Source of the DNA: an uncultured delta proteobacterium
Lineage (GTDB): Bacteria; Myxococcota_A; Polyangia; Polyangiales; Polyangiaceae
Length of the DNA: 54,076 bases
Direction: 5' to 3'
Assembly: GCA_903906315.1 (NCBI GenBank)
Contig: CAIVJW010000338.1
Coordinates: forward strand, 1 to 54,076
Every line of letters starts with the position of its first letter. Position 1 is the first letter of the stretch. The notes under the pieces are model-generated. The model saw only the letters and a list, made by a program, of their open reading frames with translations, had not been told where the DNA came from and made no database searches. This document shows, one piece after another, positions 41,731 to 50,690 of the stretch. The position numbers and the translations under genes are program-made.

Positions 41731-42771
41731 ATGCTGCTTTCCTCGCGCGCACGGACGACCCTCGGCGTCGCTGCCGCACTGGTCTTTCAGGGCTGCGCGC
41801 CCGCGGACGCAGGATCGGGAGCGGCGGTCGGGGCCGGGGCCGCGGACGGCGGCGACGACCCGATCGCGCTGCGCACGCGCTACCCCGCCTACGCGAACAC
41901 GGCGAAGTACCTCTATGGCGTCGACCCGAGCGAGGCGGGCGTCACGGTCGAGAAGCTCGGCGCGTTCGACTGCATCGGCGGCGTCGGACAGGACCCGACG
42001 ATGACCGATCTCGCGGTCGACGCGACGGGCGAGCTGTGGGGCGTCAGCGCGGGCCACGTGCACCGGATCGTCGTCGAGGGCGGCGTCGCGCGCTGCGCCT
42101 CCACGCTCGCGATCACGAACGCCGCCGACCCGAAGAACGTGTCCTTCTTCGGCCTCACGTTCGCGCCCGCGGGCGTCATCGACGACGCGCGCGAGACGCT
42201 CGTCGCGGGCAACACGGCGGGCGAGCTGTGGGCCGTCGACACCGCGAGCGGCGCGGTGACCCCGCACGGTCGCTTCGGCGCGGTGCCGAAGGACGACGGC
42301 CGCGGCCACGCCTACCCGCTCGATCCCGCGGTCACGGGCGACACCGTCGGCAGCCCGTGGGAGCTCTCGGGCGACGTCGTGTTCCTCGCGAACGCGGGCG
42401 CCCCGATCGGCTTCGCGACCCTGCGCGACTGCAAGGCGCCACCGTCGTCGCTCGACTGCGACGGCACCGACACGCTCGTCGAGATCGACATGGCGAAGCT
42501 GAAATCGGAGACGCTGGATCCCATCGTCCGCCGCGTCGTCGGCGCCGTGGTGCCGAGGCCGGGCTGCGCCGACGGGGACAGCCCGAAGGGATACGGCGGG
42601 ATGTACGGGATCGCGGCGTGGAGCGACCAGGTCTACGGCTTCTCGAAGAGCGGCGCGGTGGTCGCGATAGACAACGGGGACGGCAGCGCGTGCCTCGTGA
42701 TGCAGCGCAAGACGCCCTGGTACGGGGCGGGCGTCACGACGACGGCGCCGGTGATCCAGCCGGCGCGTTGA
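41731..42771 (+). CDS. lipoprotein with NHL/SMP-30-like beta-propeller
   Basis: A 346-residue lipoprotein with signal MLLSSRARTTLGVAAALVFQ and lipobox FQGC. The mature part looks like a six-bladed propeller: MTDLAVDATGELWGVSAGHV, ARETLVAGNTAGELWAVDTA, SPWELSGDVVFLANAGA and GGMYGIAAWSDQVYGFSKSG carry the repeated strand pattern of NHL or SMP-30 proteins. Six or more Cys could form disulfides (FDCIGG, RCAST, LRDCK, LDCDG, PGCADG, SACLV). No catalytic metal site is evident. It is transcribed from the region divergent with the HU gene. Function unknown. Confidence 0.75.
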   Translation: MLLSSRARTTLGVAAALVFQGCAPADAGSGAAVGAGAADGGDDPIALRTRYPAYANTAKYLYGVDPSEAGVTVEKLGAFDCIGGVGQDPTMTDLAVDATGELWGVSAGHVHRIVVEGGVARCASTLAITNAADPKNVSFFGLTFAPAGVIDDARETLVAGNTAGELWAVDTASGAVTPHGRFGAVPKDDGRGHAYPLDPAVTGDTVGSPWELSGDVVFLANAGAPIGFATLRDCKAPPSSLDCDGTDTLVEIDMAKLKSETLDPIVRRVVGAVVPRPGCADGDSPKGYGGMYGIAAWSDQVYGFSKSGAVVAIDNGDGSACLVMQRKTPWYGAGVTTTAPVIQPAR

Positions 42772-42918
42772 CGGGTGGCGGGCCGGCGGGGGGCGCGCGG
42801 CGCGGGCGCGCAATCGCCCGCGGCGCCCTGGCGAAGCCGCCGCGGCGTCCTACGTTCTCCGGAAAGCGCGCCGGGCCGAGAGAGGCCCAAGCGGCGCGAA
42901 CAGCGAGGGAGGTACGTC

Positions 42919-44499
42919 GTGGGTGGGACTCCGTCTCCGCGAGACGTCACCAATCCGAGGACCGAGGGGCGGCGGCTCCGGGTGCTCTTGCTCTATCCGC
43001 CGTCCAAGACGCAGGTTCACTCCGCGTATCCGCTCGGCATCACGGTGCTCGGGGCCGTGCTCGAACGAGCCGGCCACGACGTCCGCCTGATCGACGCGAA
43101 CGCCGCGCGGCGACGGAGGACGACCGAGGACCTCGTCGAGCTCGTGCGCGAGCTGCGCCCCGACGTCGTCGGCATGACGCTCGTCACGCCGCTGGTGCGC
43201 GAGTCGTACCGCCTCGCCGCGGCGCTGCGCCCGCTCGGCGTGAAGCTGCTCGCGGGCGGGCCGCACGCGACGCTCGTGCCCGAGGAGCCGCCCGCGCACG
43301 GCTTCGACGCGGCCGTGATCGGCGAGGCGGAGCCCACGGTCGAGGCGGCGTGCCGCGCGCTCGTCGGCGAGATCGACCCGGCGACCGTGCCCGGCTGGGT
43401 CTTCCGCGACGCGAGCGGCGCCCTCGTCCGCACGGCGTCGCTGCCGGCCCCGATCGACCTCGACGCGCTGCCGCTGCCCGCGCGCCACCTGCACGACCCG
43501 GCCGACTACGGTCCTCCGGGCGACCCGTCGCTGCACCAGAACGTCTTCAGCTCCCGCGGCTGCACGGCGAGGTGCACGTATTGCGCGGGCGCGCTGTTCG
43601 GCAAGCGCTTCCGCTTCCGGTCGGCGGCGCACATCGTCGCCGAGATCGCCGACATCCAGCAGCGCTACGGGACGCGCCACTTCCACTTCGTCGACGACGC
43701 GATGAGCGTCGACAAGGCCCGGATGCGCGCGATCTGCGAGGGGCTGATCGAGCTCCGCCCGCAGCCGACGTTCAGCATGATGACGCGCATCGACCTGACG
43801 CTCGACCGGGACCTGCTCGCGCTGATGGCGCGCGCGGGCTGCAAGCGGATCGACTTCGGCGTCGAGTCCGGCGACCCGGCCACGCTGCGCCGGATCATGA
43901 AGCCGCACACGGTCGACATGGTGCGCCGCGTGCTGCCCGAGGTCGCGCGTCTCGGCATCGAGCCGCACGTCTTCTTCATCCTCGGGTTCCCGTGGGACGA
44001 CCACGAGTCCATCGCCGCGACGCGGCGGCACATGGTGGAGATCGCGCCGCACGTCACCACGTTCGACCCGGCCGTCGCGTCGGTGCTCGTCCCCTTCCCG
44101 GGCACGCGCATCTACGACGAGTACAAGGATCGCTACGGCTTCGCGAACTGGTGGCTGCGATCGGACAGCAGCTTCGACGCGCCGTCGATCGACACGCACT
44201 CGTACTTCGAGACGAAGGTCTTCGTGCGAGGCGCGGCCCTCGACGCCGACTTCTTCGACTACCCGGAGCCCATCAAGGCCGAGATCCGCGAGGTGTTCAA
44301 GCTGATGTACAGCCTGAACCTGCGCCAGCAGCCGGCCGCCGCGCGGCTCGTCGAGCGCGCGCTGGTCGAGGCGTCGGCGCGGCTCGCGGCCGTGTCGCCG
44401 CGCGCGGAGCGGGCCATCCTGCGGCCCATCCTGCGCGCGCGGAGCGCTGCGGCGAGCGCGGTGCGGCGGCTCCGGGGCGTCGCGGCCGAGGCCGGGTAG
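42919..44499 (+). CDS. B12-binding-domain radical SAM protein
   Basis: A 526-residue class B-type radical SAM enzyme. The start is GTG 42919, six bases after GGGAGG. The N-terminal B12-binding domain has VLLLYPPSKTQVHSAYPLGI, LGAVLERAGHDVRLIDANAA, PDVVGMTLVTPLVRESYRLA and LLAGGPHATLVPEE; the usual DxHxxG cobalamin His is not present, as in many family members. The radical SAM cluster ligands are Cys215, Cys219 and Cys222 in SSRGCTARCTYCAGALFGKR. GVESGDPATLRRIMKPHTVD and FFILGFPWDD follow. Related enzymes methylate unreactive carbon or phosphorus centres, or rearrange rings (BchE). The substrate is unknown. Confidence 0.92.
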   Translation: MGGTPSPRDVTNPRTEGRRLRVLLLYPPSKTQVHSAYPLGITVLGAVLERAGHDVRLIDANAARRRRTTEDLVELVRELRPDVVGMTLVTPLVRESYRLAAALRPLGVKLLAGGPHATLVPEEPPAHGFDAAVIGEAEPTVEAACRALVGEIDPATVPGWVFRDASGALVRTASLPAPIDLDALPLPARHLHDPADYGPPGDPSLHQNVFSSRGCTARCTYCAGALFGKRFRFRSAAHIVAEIADIQQRYGTRHFHFVDDAMSVDKARMRAICEGLIELRPQPTFSMMTRIDLTLDRDLLALMARAGCKRIDFGVESGDPATLRRIMKPHTVDMVRRVLPEVARLGIEPHVFFILGFPWDDHESIAATRRHMVEIAPHVTTFDPAVASVLVPFPGTRIYDEYKDRYGFANWWLRSDSSFDAPSIDTHSYFETKVFVRGAALDADFFDYPEPIKAEIREVFKLMYSLNLRQQPAAARLVERALVEASARLAAVSPRAERAILRPILRARSAAASAVRRLRGVAAEAG

Positions 44500-46333
44500 A
44501 GCCTCGGCGAGAGGGGGCCGCGCGAGCGGCGTGCGCGGAAGTGCCCGGAGAATGAGACCCAAGGCCGCGAGGAGCGCAAGGGCGGCGAACCGAGGTCGCT
44601 CGACCCCCGCCGAAGGTCGGCGCCCCCCGCGCCCAGGCGGTCGACTCCGGGCCCGCGTTTTCGACCCTGAGAGAGACAAGGGCCGCGATCGCTCGGCGGG
44701 CGCGCCAGGTTCGACCGGCGGTGCCGCGGGGTCCGCGCGGTCGAACGCCTCCGGCGCACGCTGACGCGGCGGGCAGCCGGGGCGGCGCGGGACGGGGCGG
44801 CGGGTTGCTTCAATTGCGCGCTGCGCCACTCCCCGACCGCCCCGAACGTCGTGCCTGCGGCGTGAACATCCAGCACGATCTACCGCGCGATCGGCGTCCT
44901 CCTTCGCCCCGGGGGCGTGGCGGCCAGCTTGACGTCAACGGGCGCGCGGCGGGAGGCGCCGCGAAGGCGCGGACGGTTCGGGCGAGGCTGCGAGCGCCAC
45001 GCCCCCATGATGCCGACGCGGTCACGTTCGGGCGGTTCTGCCGCCACACCTTCGCGACGTTCTGGAAGCCGAGGTCGCCCACGCCGCCGCCGCCCGCGAT
45101 GGCCCATGCCTTGGCCAGCTCAGCGACCTCGTGGCCGGTCCTCAGCGCGTTGGCTGAGTGCGTGCGGTGTGGGGACGTCCGTGCGTGGCTGGAGCCGCGC
45201 GCTCGCGACGCGCCCCGGCAACACCGAGCCGTACGCGTGGTCGGTGATGAGGCTGTCGCCGGCCTGCCGAGGAGCGCTCAGGTAGCGCGACGCTGTCGAG
45301 GACGCCGAAGCGGTGGCGCTTCGCCCAGGCCGACACGGGTTCGTCGGCCACCGACGCGCATGCCCCGAAGCCCGGGGCGCGCAAGCCGAGGCGCGTGCTA
45401 AGGTTCGAGCCGTGTCGCCTTCCGGAGCGCTCCTCCCGCCGACGTGCACCGACCTCGAGGCCCCGGCTGTGCGCCCGCGTTTTCAGCGGTGGACGGGCAC
45501 CGCGGTGGGCGAGCTGCAGACCCTGCTCGGCTCACCCGACCTCGAGACGCGTGCGTACAGGAGGGGTGCGCTGCTGCGCGAGGCGAACAATCGCGAGGTA
45601 GGTGCTTCGTGCCGCCTCGCGAGCTCCGCGAACTCCGGCTGCGGCGCACTCGCCAGCCCGGTCGCTCGCGCGCGAGGTGGGCGTCCCTGCCTCGCATGGA
45701 GGCGTCCGAGCGGCCTCCGCCGAAGGCACCGCGTGCTTGGGTCACCGGGCAGCATCACCGAGCGCATTTCTGGCCGTCACGACACCGCGTGGGCGAATGG
45801 TGCAATTCCCGTCGTCATGGAAGCTGTTCATGTCGAGGCACGGACCGCGCACAACTTCGCTGGGCACCTTCCTGCTTGCCTCGTAGCTCCTGGTGTCGCG
45901 CTTCGCGCGAGCGCGCGGCCCTGCGCTCCCTGTCATGCTGGCGAACCGACGGGCCACGGTTCGTTGGTGTCGGAGCGGTCGCCCTGGCCTATTCTGGGTG
46001 ATCTGCAAGAAGAGCGGTGCTCGCCCTCCCCAGGGTCCGCGAGCTCTCGCCTCCCACGGCAGACCCTCTTGCTACGGATACCCGTTGCCTCGGTGGCAGC
46101 TGCCGTCCCGCCGCCCCGTTGGAACGCGCCTCATGTGGCAGCCCACAAAGCGCTACGCGGTCTCTTGCCCCGTGGCGGAGTGCCTCATGCTTCTCCCGGG
46201 TGCCTTCCGTGATTCCAAGCGAAACGGCGCAACTCGCGGGGGTACGACGAATGACTGCCGCCATTTCGACAGGAGCCCTTCAGCCGCGCCAGGCGCGGGA
46301 CGTCACCTCCTCACGCAAGAGCCAGGACCTGAA
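44500..46333. other. 1.8 kb of degraded, gene-poor DNA
   Basis: No frame gives a credible full-length gene. Several short stretches look protein-like but are broken by frameshifts, chiefly on the minus strand at 44960-45384, and on the plus strand around 45409-45600 (FQRWTGTAVGELQTLLGSPD, then LETRAYRRGALLREANNREV). Base composition is less uniform than in the intact genes around it. I read it as decayed mobile or laterally acquired DNA between two modification genes. Confidence 0.5.
44960..45384 (-). pseudogene. frameshifted remnant of an unidentified protein gene
   Basis: Read on the minus strand, three successive protein-like pieces lie in different frames: CASVADEPVSAWAKRHRFGV, then YLSAPRQAGDSLITDHAYGS, then HSANALRTGHEVAELAKAWA running into GVGDLGFQNVAKVWRQNRPN. 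Each piece is followed by a change of frame rather than by a natural end. The composition suits one former gene with at least two frameshifts. I do not recognise the family; a transposase or a secreted enzyme are both conceivable. Limits are approximate. Confidence 0.4.
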
Positions 46334-47176
46334 ATGTCCGATGTATTTGCAGAATGCGAAGTCTGCGGGGGCGTCGCCTTTCGCGACGTGCTCGCCTATC
46401 CGGGTGCTGGGATCTACGTCCAATGTGAGCACTGTGAGCTGGTCAGGGCCCCCCGAGTGGCGCCTTTCGACTACCAGGCAGAAGGTTATGTCGAGACGCT
46501 CACCAGGCAAGCTCTCGCCGGCACCGTCATCTGGAACCAGACACTCGACGAGATCGAGCGAATCGTTCCGCGGGGGCGAATCGTCGAGGTCGGATGCAGT
46601 GTCGGGACGCAGCTAGGAGTTGCTCAGCGGCGCGGATGGAAAGCGCTCGGCTTCGATTTGAATCGGGACTGCACCCCGATGGCGGCCCTCCTTCACGGCG
46701 TGGACGTTCGCTCCGAGGATTTCGTCGAACACGTATTCGATGAACCAGTCGATGTAGTCCTGATGCACCAAGTCATTGAACACGTGCCCACGCCGCGGCC
46801 CTTTCTGGATGCCGTCGACCGTGCGCTACGACCGGGAGGGGCTGTGGTGTTCACTACGCCGAACTGGGCCTTCGTACGTCCGCTAGCCTGGGCGAACAGA
46901 CGATTGGGGATGCCCATCCCCACACTGGATCATCTTCAGCCCGCGCAGCACATACGACTCTACAGTCCGACGACGTTCAAAGTCCTTGCCGGCCAGCGGG
47001 GATGGACCCTCAGAACGGTCAAGGACAACCCGACTGACTCGCTCGGAAATCGGTCGTTTTTTGCGCCGCGGAGTGTTGTTGGAAGGGTGGGGCGAGTGGT
47101 GGCATCCGCCACTGGGGGGCGGATCCAATTGGCTCTCAACATGCTCGTCATATTGCAGAAACCCGCCATTCGCTAG
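46334..47176 (+). CDS. class I SAM methyltransferase with N-terminal zinc-finger-like Cys4
   Basis: A 280-residue methyltransferase from ATG 46334. Residues 8, 11, 31 and 34 are cysteines (CEVCGG and CEHCEL), a zinc-ribbon arrangement that also begins sugar C-methyltransferases. The Rossmann core has IVEVGCSVGTQLGVAQRRGW (SAM motif I), LGFDLNRDCTPMAALLHGVD, VDVVLMHQVIEHVPTPRPFL and LRPGGAVVFTTPNWAF. The C-terminal DHLQPAQHIRLYSPTTFKVL and NMLVILQKPAI complete a Methyltransf_23-type enzyme. A, T and unusual codons are clearly more frequent than in neighbours, suggesting horizontal transfer. The stop TAG coincides with the left terminal repeat of the adjoining palindromic element. Confidence 0.88.
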   Translation: MSDVFAECEVCGGVAFRDVLAYPGAGIYVQCEHCELVRAPRVAPFDYQAEGYVETLTRQALAGTVIWNQTLDEIERIVPRGRIVEVGCSVGTQLGVAQRRGWKALGFDLNRDCTPMAALLHGVDVRSEDFVEHVFDEPVDVVLMHQVIEHVPTPRPFLDAVDRALRPGGAVVFTTPNWAFVRPLAWANRRLGMPIPTLDHLQPAQHIRLYSPTTFKVLAGQRGWTLRTVKDNPTDSLGNRSFFAPRSVVGRVGRVVASATGGRIQLALNMLVILQKPAIR

Positions 47177-47366
47177 CTGGACCCTCGCCGAAAAGGATTT
47201 GCGAGCAACCTCGCGGGGGGATTCCGGGCCACCCGGAGCAGAAGCTCACCACGGAGGCACGGAGGCAGATCGAATCTGAACTCTGTGCCTCGGTGCTTCC
47301 GTGGTGAAGCTCAGGGCTCTTGGTCGGTCGCCAAGGCGGCAGCGCTTTTCGGCGAGGGTCGAGCTA
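47174..47366. mobile_element. 193-bp palindromic MITE-like element with terminal inverted repeats
   Basis: The ends are TAGCT-G-GACCCTCGCCGAAAAG (47174-47195) and its inverted copy (47345-47366), 21 of 22 positions paired. Inside, 47243-47310 is a second imperfect palindrome: CACCACGGAGGCACGGAGGC pairs with the inverse of GCCTCGGTGCTTCCGTGGTG. There is no coding capacity. Size, palindromic make-up and non-coding content fit a miniature element or REP-like repeat. A single end-like copy lies at 14467. I see no convincing target-site duplication. Confidence 0.7.
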
Positions 47367-48143
47367 CAGGTGCCAGCCTGACGCTGCAGCGCGTCCCTCT
47401 CATCGCGCTATGCGTAGGCCTTGGCGGCCTTGAGGAGGCGCAGCTTCGCGGCCGAGGCGACTCTACGCCGCGCGCGCGGCGGAGGGGTGGCCTCCGCCGG
47501 CGGCGACGTCGCGGTGAACGAGGACGGCTTCATCATGAGGCGGGCTCAGCCGCCGCCCAGGCACACGAGCTTCGAGGGGAGCGGCCTCACGTTACGTTTG
47601 CACGAAGGGGTCGAGCAGCTCGAGGCGGCAATCGCTGCGCTGGCGGGATGCCTCTGTGCGGTCGGCGCGACCGTGCGGCACCGCCGACGCGCTCCTCGCG
47701 TGCCTGACGGCCGGGGGTGGTGGTCCGGGCGACGGGGTTGCCGCGTTGACCGACCGCGAGCACGCCGACCGCCCGTTCGTCATCCGCTGCGATGCGTGCG
47801 CCGACCTGCGTGCCAGGCTCGCAGTGCGCGGCGTCGCGACGGAGGTCCACCAACCCCTCGACGGCTCGACCCGCTGCCGTGGTTCGCGCACATGCGGTCC
47901 GCGTGGCGACCGTTACCCCTGGCCGCTGGCCGCTGGCGACCGCGGTGGCGCCGCCGGTTCACCCGGGCGTCGACTCCTCGTAGGTCGCGCGCTTCGCGAC
48001 GGCCCTCCGACCGTCGATTCTCGGTGGCCGGTCGTGGCGTGGGTGCTACCGTCGAACGCCCTCGTGGTCGAGTCCCGGCGCCCTCATCGCGAGGCGCACG
48101 TAGCGGCCGCTCGAGGCCGGTCCCGAGGCCCCGCGAATTCGCC
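47367..48143. other. 0.8-kb gene-poor region upstream of the ATP-grasp gene
   Basis: No frame shows a recognisable protein. The frame of the ATP-grasp gene stays open upstream, but that stretch is Arg/Pro-rich without domain features and looks like chance. Short fragments on both strands (for example LELLDPFVQT on the minus strand, around 47595-47625) may be decayed gene ends. The promoter for the ATP-grasp/HAD pair should lie in the last part. Confidence 0.4.
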
Positions 48144-49136
48144 ATGACCGAAAGCTCCTTTCCGATCCTCCTCACGAGCGCCGGTCGGCGCGTCGCCCTC
48201 GTCCACGAGTTCCAGCGGGCGCTCGCCCGGCGCTGTCTGCGCGGTCCGGTCATCGCGTGCGACCTGCGCGGACACGCCCCCGCGCTGCACGCCGCGGACG
48301 CGGCCGAGCTCGTTCCGCGCGTCACCGACGCGGCATACGTCCCCGCCTTGCTCGAGCTCTGCCGACGCCACGCGATTCGGATGGTCGTCCCGCTGATCGA
48401 CACGGAGCTGCACCTGCTCGCGCCACACCGGGCCGCGTTCGAGGCCGTCGGCGCGACCCTCGTCGTCTCCTCGCCCGAGACCACGACGCTGAGCCTCGAC
48501 AAGCGCTCCACCGGCGAGTTCTTCACCTCCATCGGGGTGCGGAGTCCGAAGATTCTCGACCCCGATGCGCTCCTGGCCGACCCCGGGGCCGCCTGGCCCG
48601 TGCTGTTGAAGCCGGCGGACGGGAGCTGCAGCGTCGGTGTGACGCGCATCGATGGGCCGGCCGAGCTCGCCTTCTACCATCGTCGGATCCCCAACCCGAT
48701 TGTCCAGGAGCTGATTCGAGGGCGGGAGTACACGATGGACGCGCTCGTCGACTTCGCCGGTCGCGTTCGGATGGTCGTCCCACGCCTGCGGATCGAGACG
48801 CGCGCGGGTGAAGTGAGCAAAGGCATGACCGTGAAGGATGCCCGGCTCATCGAGACGACGCGTCAGGTGGTCGCGGCGCTGCCGGGCGCTGTCGGCGTCA
48901 TCACGGTGCAGTGCTTCGTCGAGGAGGGGACCCAGGAGCTCGTATTCCTGGAGATCAACCCGCGCTTCGGCGGTGGCTTCCCGCTCTCTGCCGCCGCCGG
49001 AGGCGACTACTGCGGTTGGCTGATCGATTGGATCCGTGGCGAAGACGCGGAGATCGCGATGGACGGGTTCCAGGACCGGCTTCTCATGTTGCGGTGGGAC
49101 GAGGCCGTGTTCGTGCCGGAGTCGAGCGTCCTTTGA
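48144..49136 (+). CDS. ATP-grasp ligase of the CarB-like group
   Basis: A 330-residue ATP-grasp protein from ATG 48144. The N-terminal pre-ATP-grasp domain begins FPILLTSAGRRVALVHEFQR, as in carbamoyl-phosphate-synthase-like ligases. The ATP-binding core has SLDKRSTGEFFTSIGV, WPVLLKPADGSCSVGVTRI (the Gly-rich loop and Lys), NPIVQELIRGREYTMDALVD, and LVFLEINPRFGGGFPLSAAA with the metal-binding Glu/Asn. Such ligases join a carboxylate to an amine or thiol. It forms a coupled pair with the HAD gene (TTGA overlap); this ATP-grasp/HAD pair is common in surface-polysaccharide and small-peptide clusters. The substrate is not known. Confidence 0.88.
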   Translation: MTESSFPILLTSAGRRVALVHEFQRALARRCLRGPVIACDLRGHAPALHAADAAELVPRVTDAAYVPALLELCRRHAIRMVVPLIDTELHLLAPHRAAFEAVGATLVVSSPETTTLSLDKRSTGEFFTSIGVRSPKILDPDALLADPGAAWPVLLKPADGSCSVGVTRIDGPAELAFYHRRIPNPIVQELIRGREYTMDALVDFAGRVRMVVPRLRIETRAGEVSKGMTVKDARLIETTRQVVAALPGAVGVITVQCFVEEGTQELVFLEINPRFGGGFPLSAAAGGDYCGWLIDWIRGEDAEIAMDGFQDRLLMLRWDEAVFVPESSVL

Positions 49137-49831
49137 GCGCGTCCGGTCTGACACTCGTCTTCGATCTCGACGATACGCTCTATCCCGAGCGGGACTACGT
49201 GAGGAGCGGGCTCGCGGCGGCGGCTCGGGCGTTCGGCGACGCAGTACCCGAGGTCGGAGAGGGGCCGTTTCTCGCCCGTGCGATCTCGCTCTTCGGCGCG
49301 GGCGCGAGGGGCCGCATCTTCGACCAAGCGCTCGCGGAGGTCGGCCAGCCGGCCTCGGCCGAGCTCGTTGCGCGCCTCGTCGAGGCCTATCGAGACCACG
49401 AGCCGACGTCGCTGGCGTTGTTCGAGGATGCCCGGGCCGCTCTCGCGCGCTGGGGTGCGCGGGGGCCGCTCGGCCTCGTCACGGACGGCTACCTCACGGT
49501 GCAACGCGCGAAGGTTCGATCGCTCGGCATCGAGCGCTTGTTCGGCGCGGTTTGCTACACCGACGCGCTCGGCGGGCGTGACGCATGGAAGCCAAGCCCG
49601 CGCGGGTTCGTGGACGTGATGAGCCGGCTCGGTCGGCCCGCCTCGCGCTACGTGTACGTGGCGGATAACCCCAACAAAGACTTCCAAGCACCCCGCGCAC
49701 TGGGCTGGCGGACCGTGCGGGTGCGACGCGAGGGCGGCGAGCACGCTTGCGTCGAGGCGCCCGACGCGAATGCGGCCCCCGACGTCGAGGTGGCGTCGCT
49801 GGACGCGCTCGACGCCGTCCTGTTCCCTTGA
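49133..49831 (+). CDS. HAD-superfamily hydrolase
   Basis: A 232-residue HAD phosphatase. All four motifs are seen: VFDLDDTLYPERD (I, nucleophile Asp and acid Asp), GLVTDGYL (II, Thr), DAWKPSPRGF (III, Lys) and YVADNPNKDFQAPRALGW (IV, acidic residues). A helical cap follows motif I. The start is TTG 49133, which overlaps the ATP-grasp stop; an ATG further in would lose motif I. The protein probably removes phosphate from a small metabolite activated or made by the neighbouring ligase. Confidence 0.9.
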   Translation: MSASGLTLVFDLDDTLYPERDYVRSGLAAAARAFGDAVPEVGEGPFLARAISLFGAGARGRIFDQALAEVGQPASAELVARLVEAYRDHEPTSLALFEDARAALARWGARGPLGLVTDGYLTVQRAKVRSLGIERLFGAVCYTDALGGRDAWKPSPRGFVDVMSRLGRPASRYVYVADNPNKDFQAPRALGWRTVRVRREGGEHACVEAPDANAAPDVEVASLDALDAVLFP

Positions 49832-49844
49832 CTACGAACGGCGA

Positions 49845-49860
49845 GACGCTCCCGAGCGTC
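49845..49860. terminator. possible bidirectional hairpin between convergent genes
   Basis: GACGCT-CCCG-AGCGTC forms a perfect 6-bp stem with a tetraloop between the stops of the HAD and FkbM genes. There is no T-run on either side, so termination is only suggested by position. Confidence 0.35.
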
Positions 49861-49862
49861 GG

Positions 49863-50690
49863 CTAGCGGTTCCAGCCAAGGGCGTGGAGCGCGGCTGCGT
49901 GGCGGGCCGGATCGAGGCAGAACGTGTTCATGTCGAAGTCAGCGGGGCTGCGCACCGGCGTCCCATCGACGCGGTAGAGGTCGTAGCCGAACCCCCGCAG
50001 GAGGTCGAAGATTGCCTCCGCGTGCCGCTGCACCTCGACCATGACGATCGGCCGATGCTTCGCGAGGGTCTCGCGGGCGCCGAGCAGCACCTCGTGCTCG
50101 AACCCTTCGACGTCGATCTTCACGAGCGCCGGCTGGAGGCCCTCGGCCGCGCAGAACGCGTCGAGCGGGATCACCTCGACGTCGACGGCGCGCACCTCGG
50201 CGGCGACGGACGCCGCCCGCTGGTTGCGCGCGAGACCATCGAAGTGATCGATGAGCGAGTTGTTCTGCCCGGTGAGGCTCTCGATGTTGAGCTTCATCGT
50301 CGCGGCGCGGTCGCCGACGGCCTTCTCCACGAGGCGCACGTTGTCGTGCCCAACGATGTTGCGGCGCACGTACGGGAGGTTGTTCTCGCCGGGCTCGAAG
50401 GCGACGACGCGCCCTGTTGCCCCTACGAGGCGGCTGAAGAACATCGTGATGTAGCCGATGTGCGCCCCGGCCTCGATCACGGTGTCGCCGCCGCGCAGGA
50501 TGCGCCGGAAGGCCTCCATCGTCTCGGACTCGCGTTTTGCCCCGTGCCACCAGTAGCCCTTGTGCCGGAACGAGTGCAGCCGGACGGGCGCGCCCGTGAA
50601 GTGGTGGCGGATCGTGACGTCCCCCGGGTTCAGCCACGCGAAGATGGGCAAGAGAAGTCGACGGAGGAGCGGGTTCGAGGCGAGGCCCAT
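49863..50690 (-). CDS. FkbM-family SAM-dependent methyltransferase
   Basis: A 275-residue FkbM methyltransferase from ATG 50690. Motif I, GGDTVIEAGAHIGYITMFFS, is followed by GRVVAFEPGENNLPYVRRNI; the family block VKIDVEGFEHEVLLGARETL and the strand HRPIVMVEVQRHAEAIFDLL are clear. FkbM enzymes O-methylate sugars, polyketides and glycolipids. A longer in-frame upstream region to 50951 exists but shows no family match, so ATG 50690 is preferred. The gene is convergent to the ATP-grasp/HAD pair. Its neighbours make a role in glycan or small-molecule tailoring plausible. Confidence 0.92.
   Translation of the reverse strand: MGLASNPLLRRLLLPIFAWLNPGDVTIRHHFTGAPVRLHSFRHKGYWWHGAKRESETMEAFRRILRGGDTVIEAGAHIGYITMFFSRLVGATGRVVAFEPGENNLPYVRRNIVGHDNVRLVEKAVGDRAATMKLNIESLTGQNNSLIDHFDGLARNQRAASVAAEVRAVDVEVIPLDAFCAAEGLQPALVKIDVEGFEHEVLLGARETLAKHRPIVMVEVQRHAEAIFDLLRGFGYDLYRVDGTPVRSPADFDMNTFCLDPARHAAALHALGWNR

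Noticed and set aside
42772-42918. Cobalamin riboswitch before the B12-binding radical SAM gene
   Set aside because: The 147-bp gap shows no B12-box or long conserved structure that I can recognise.
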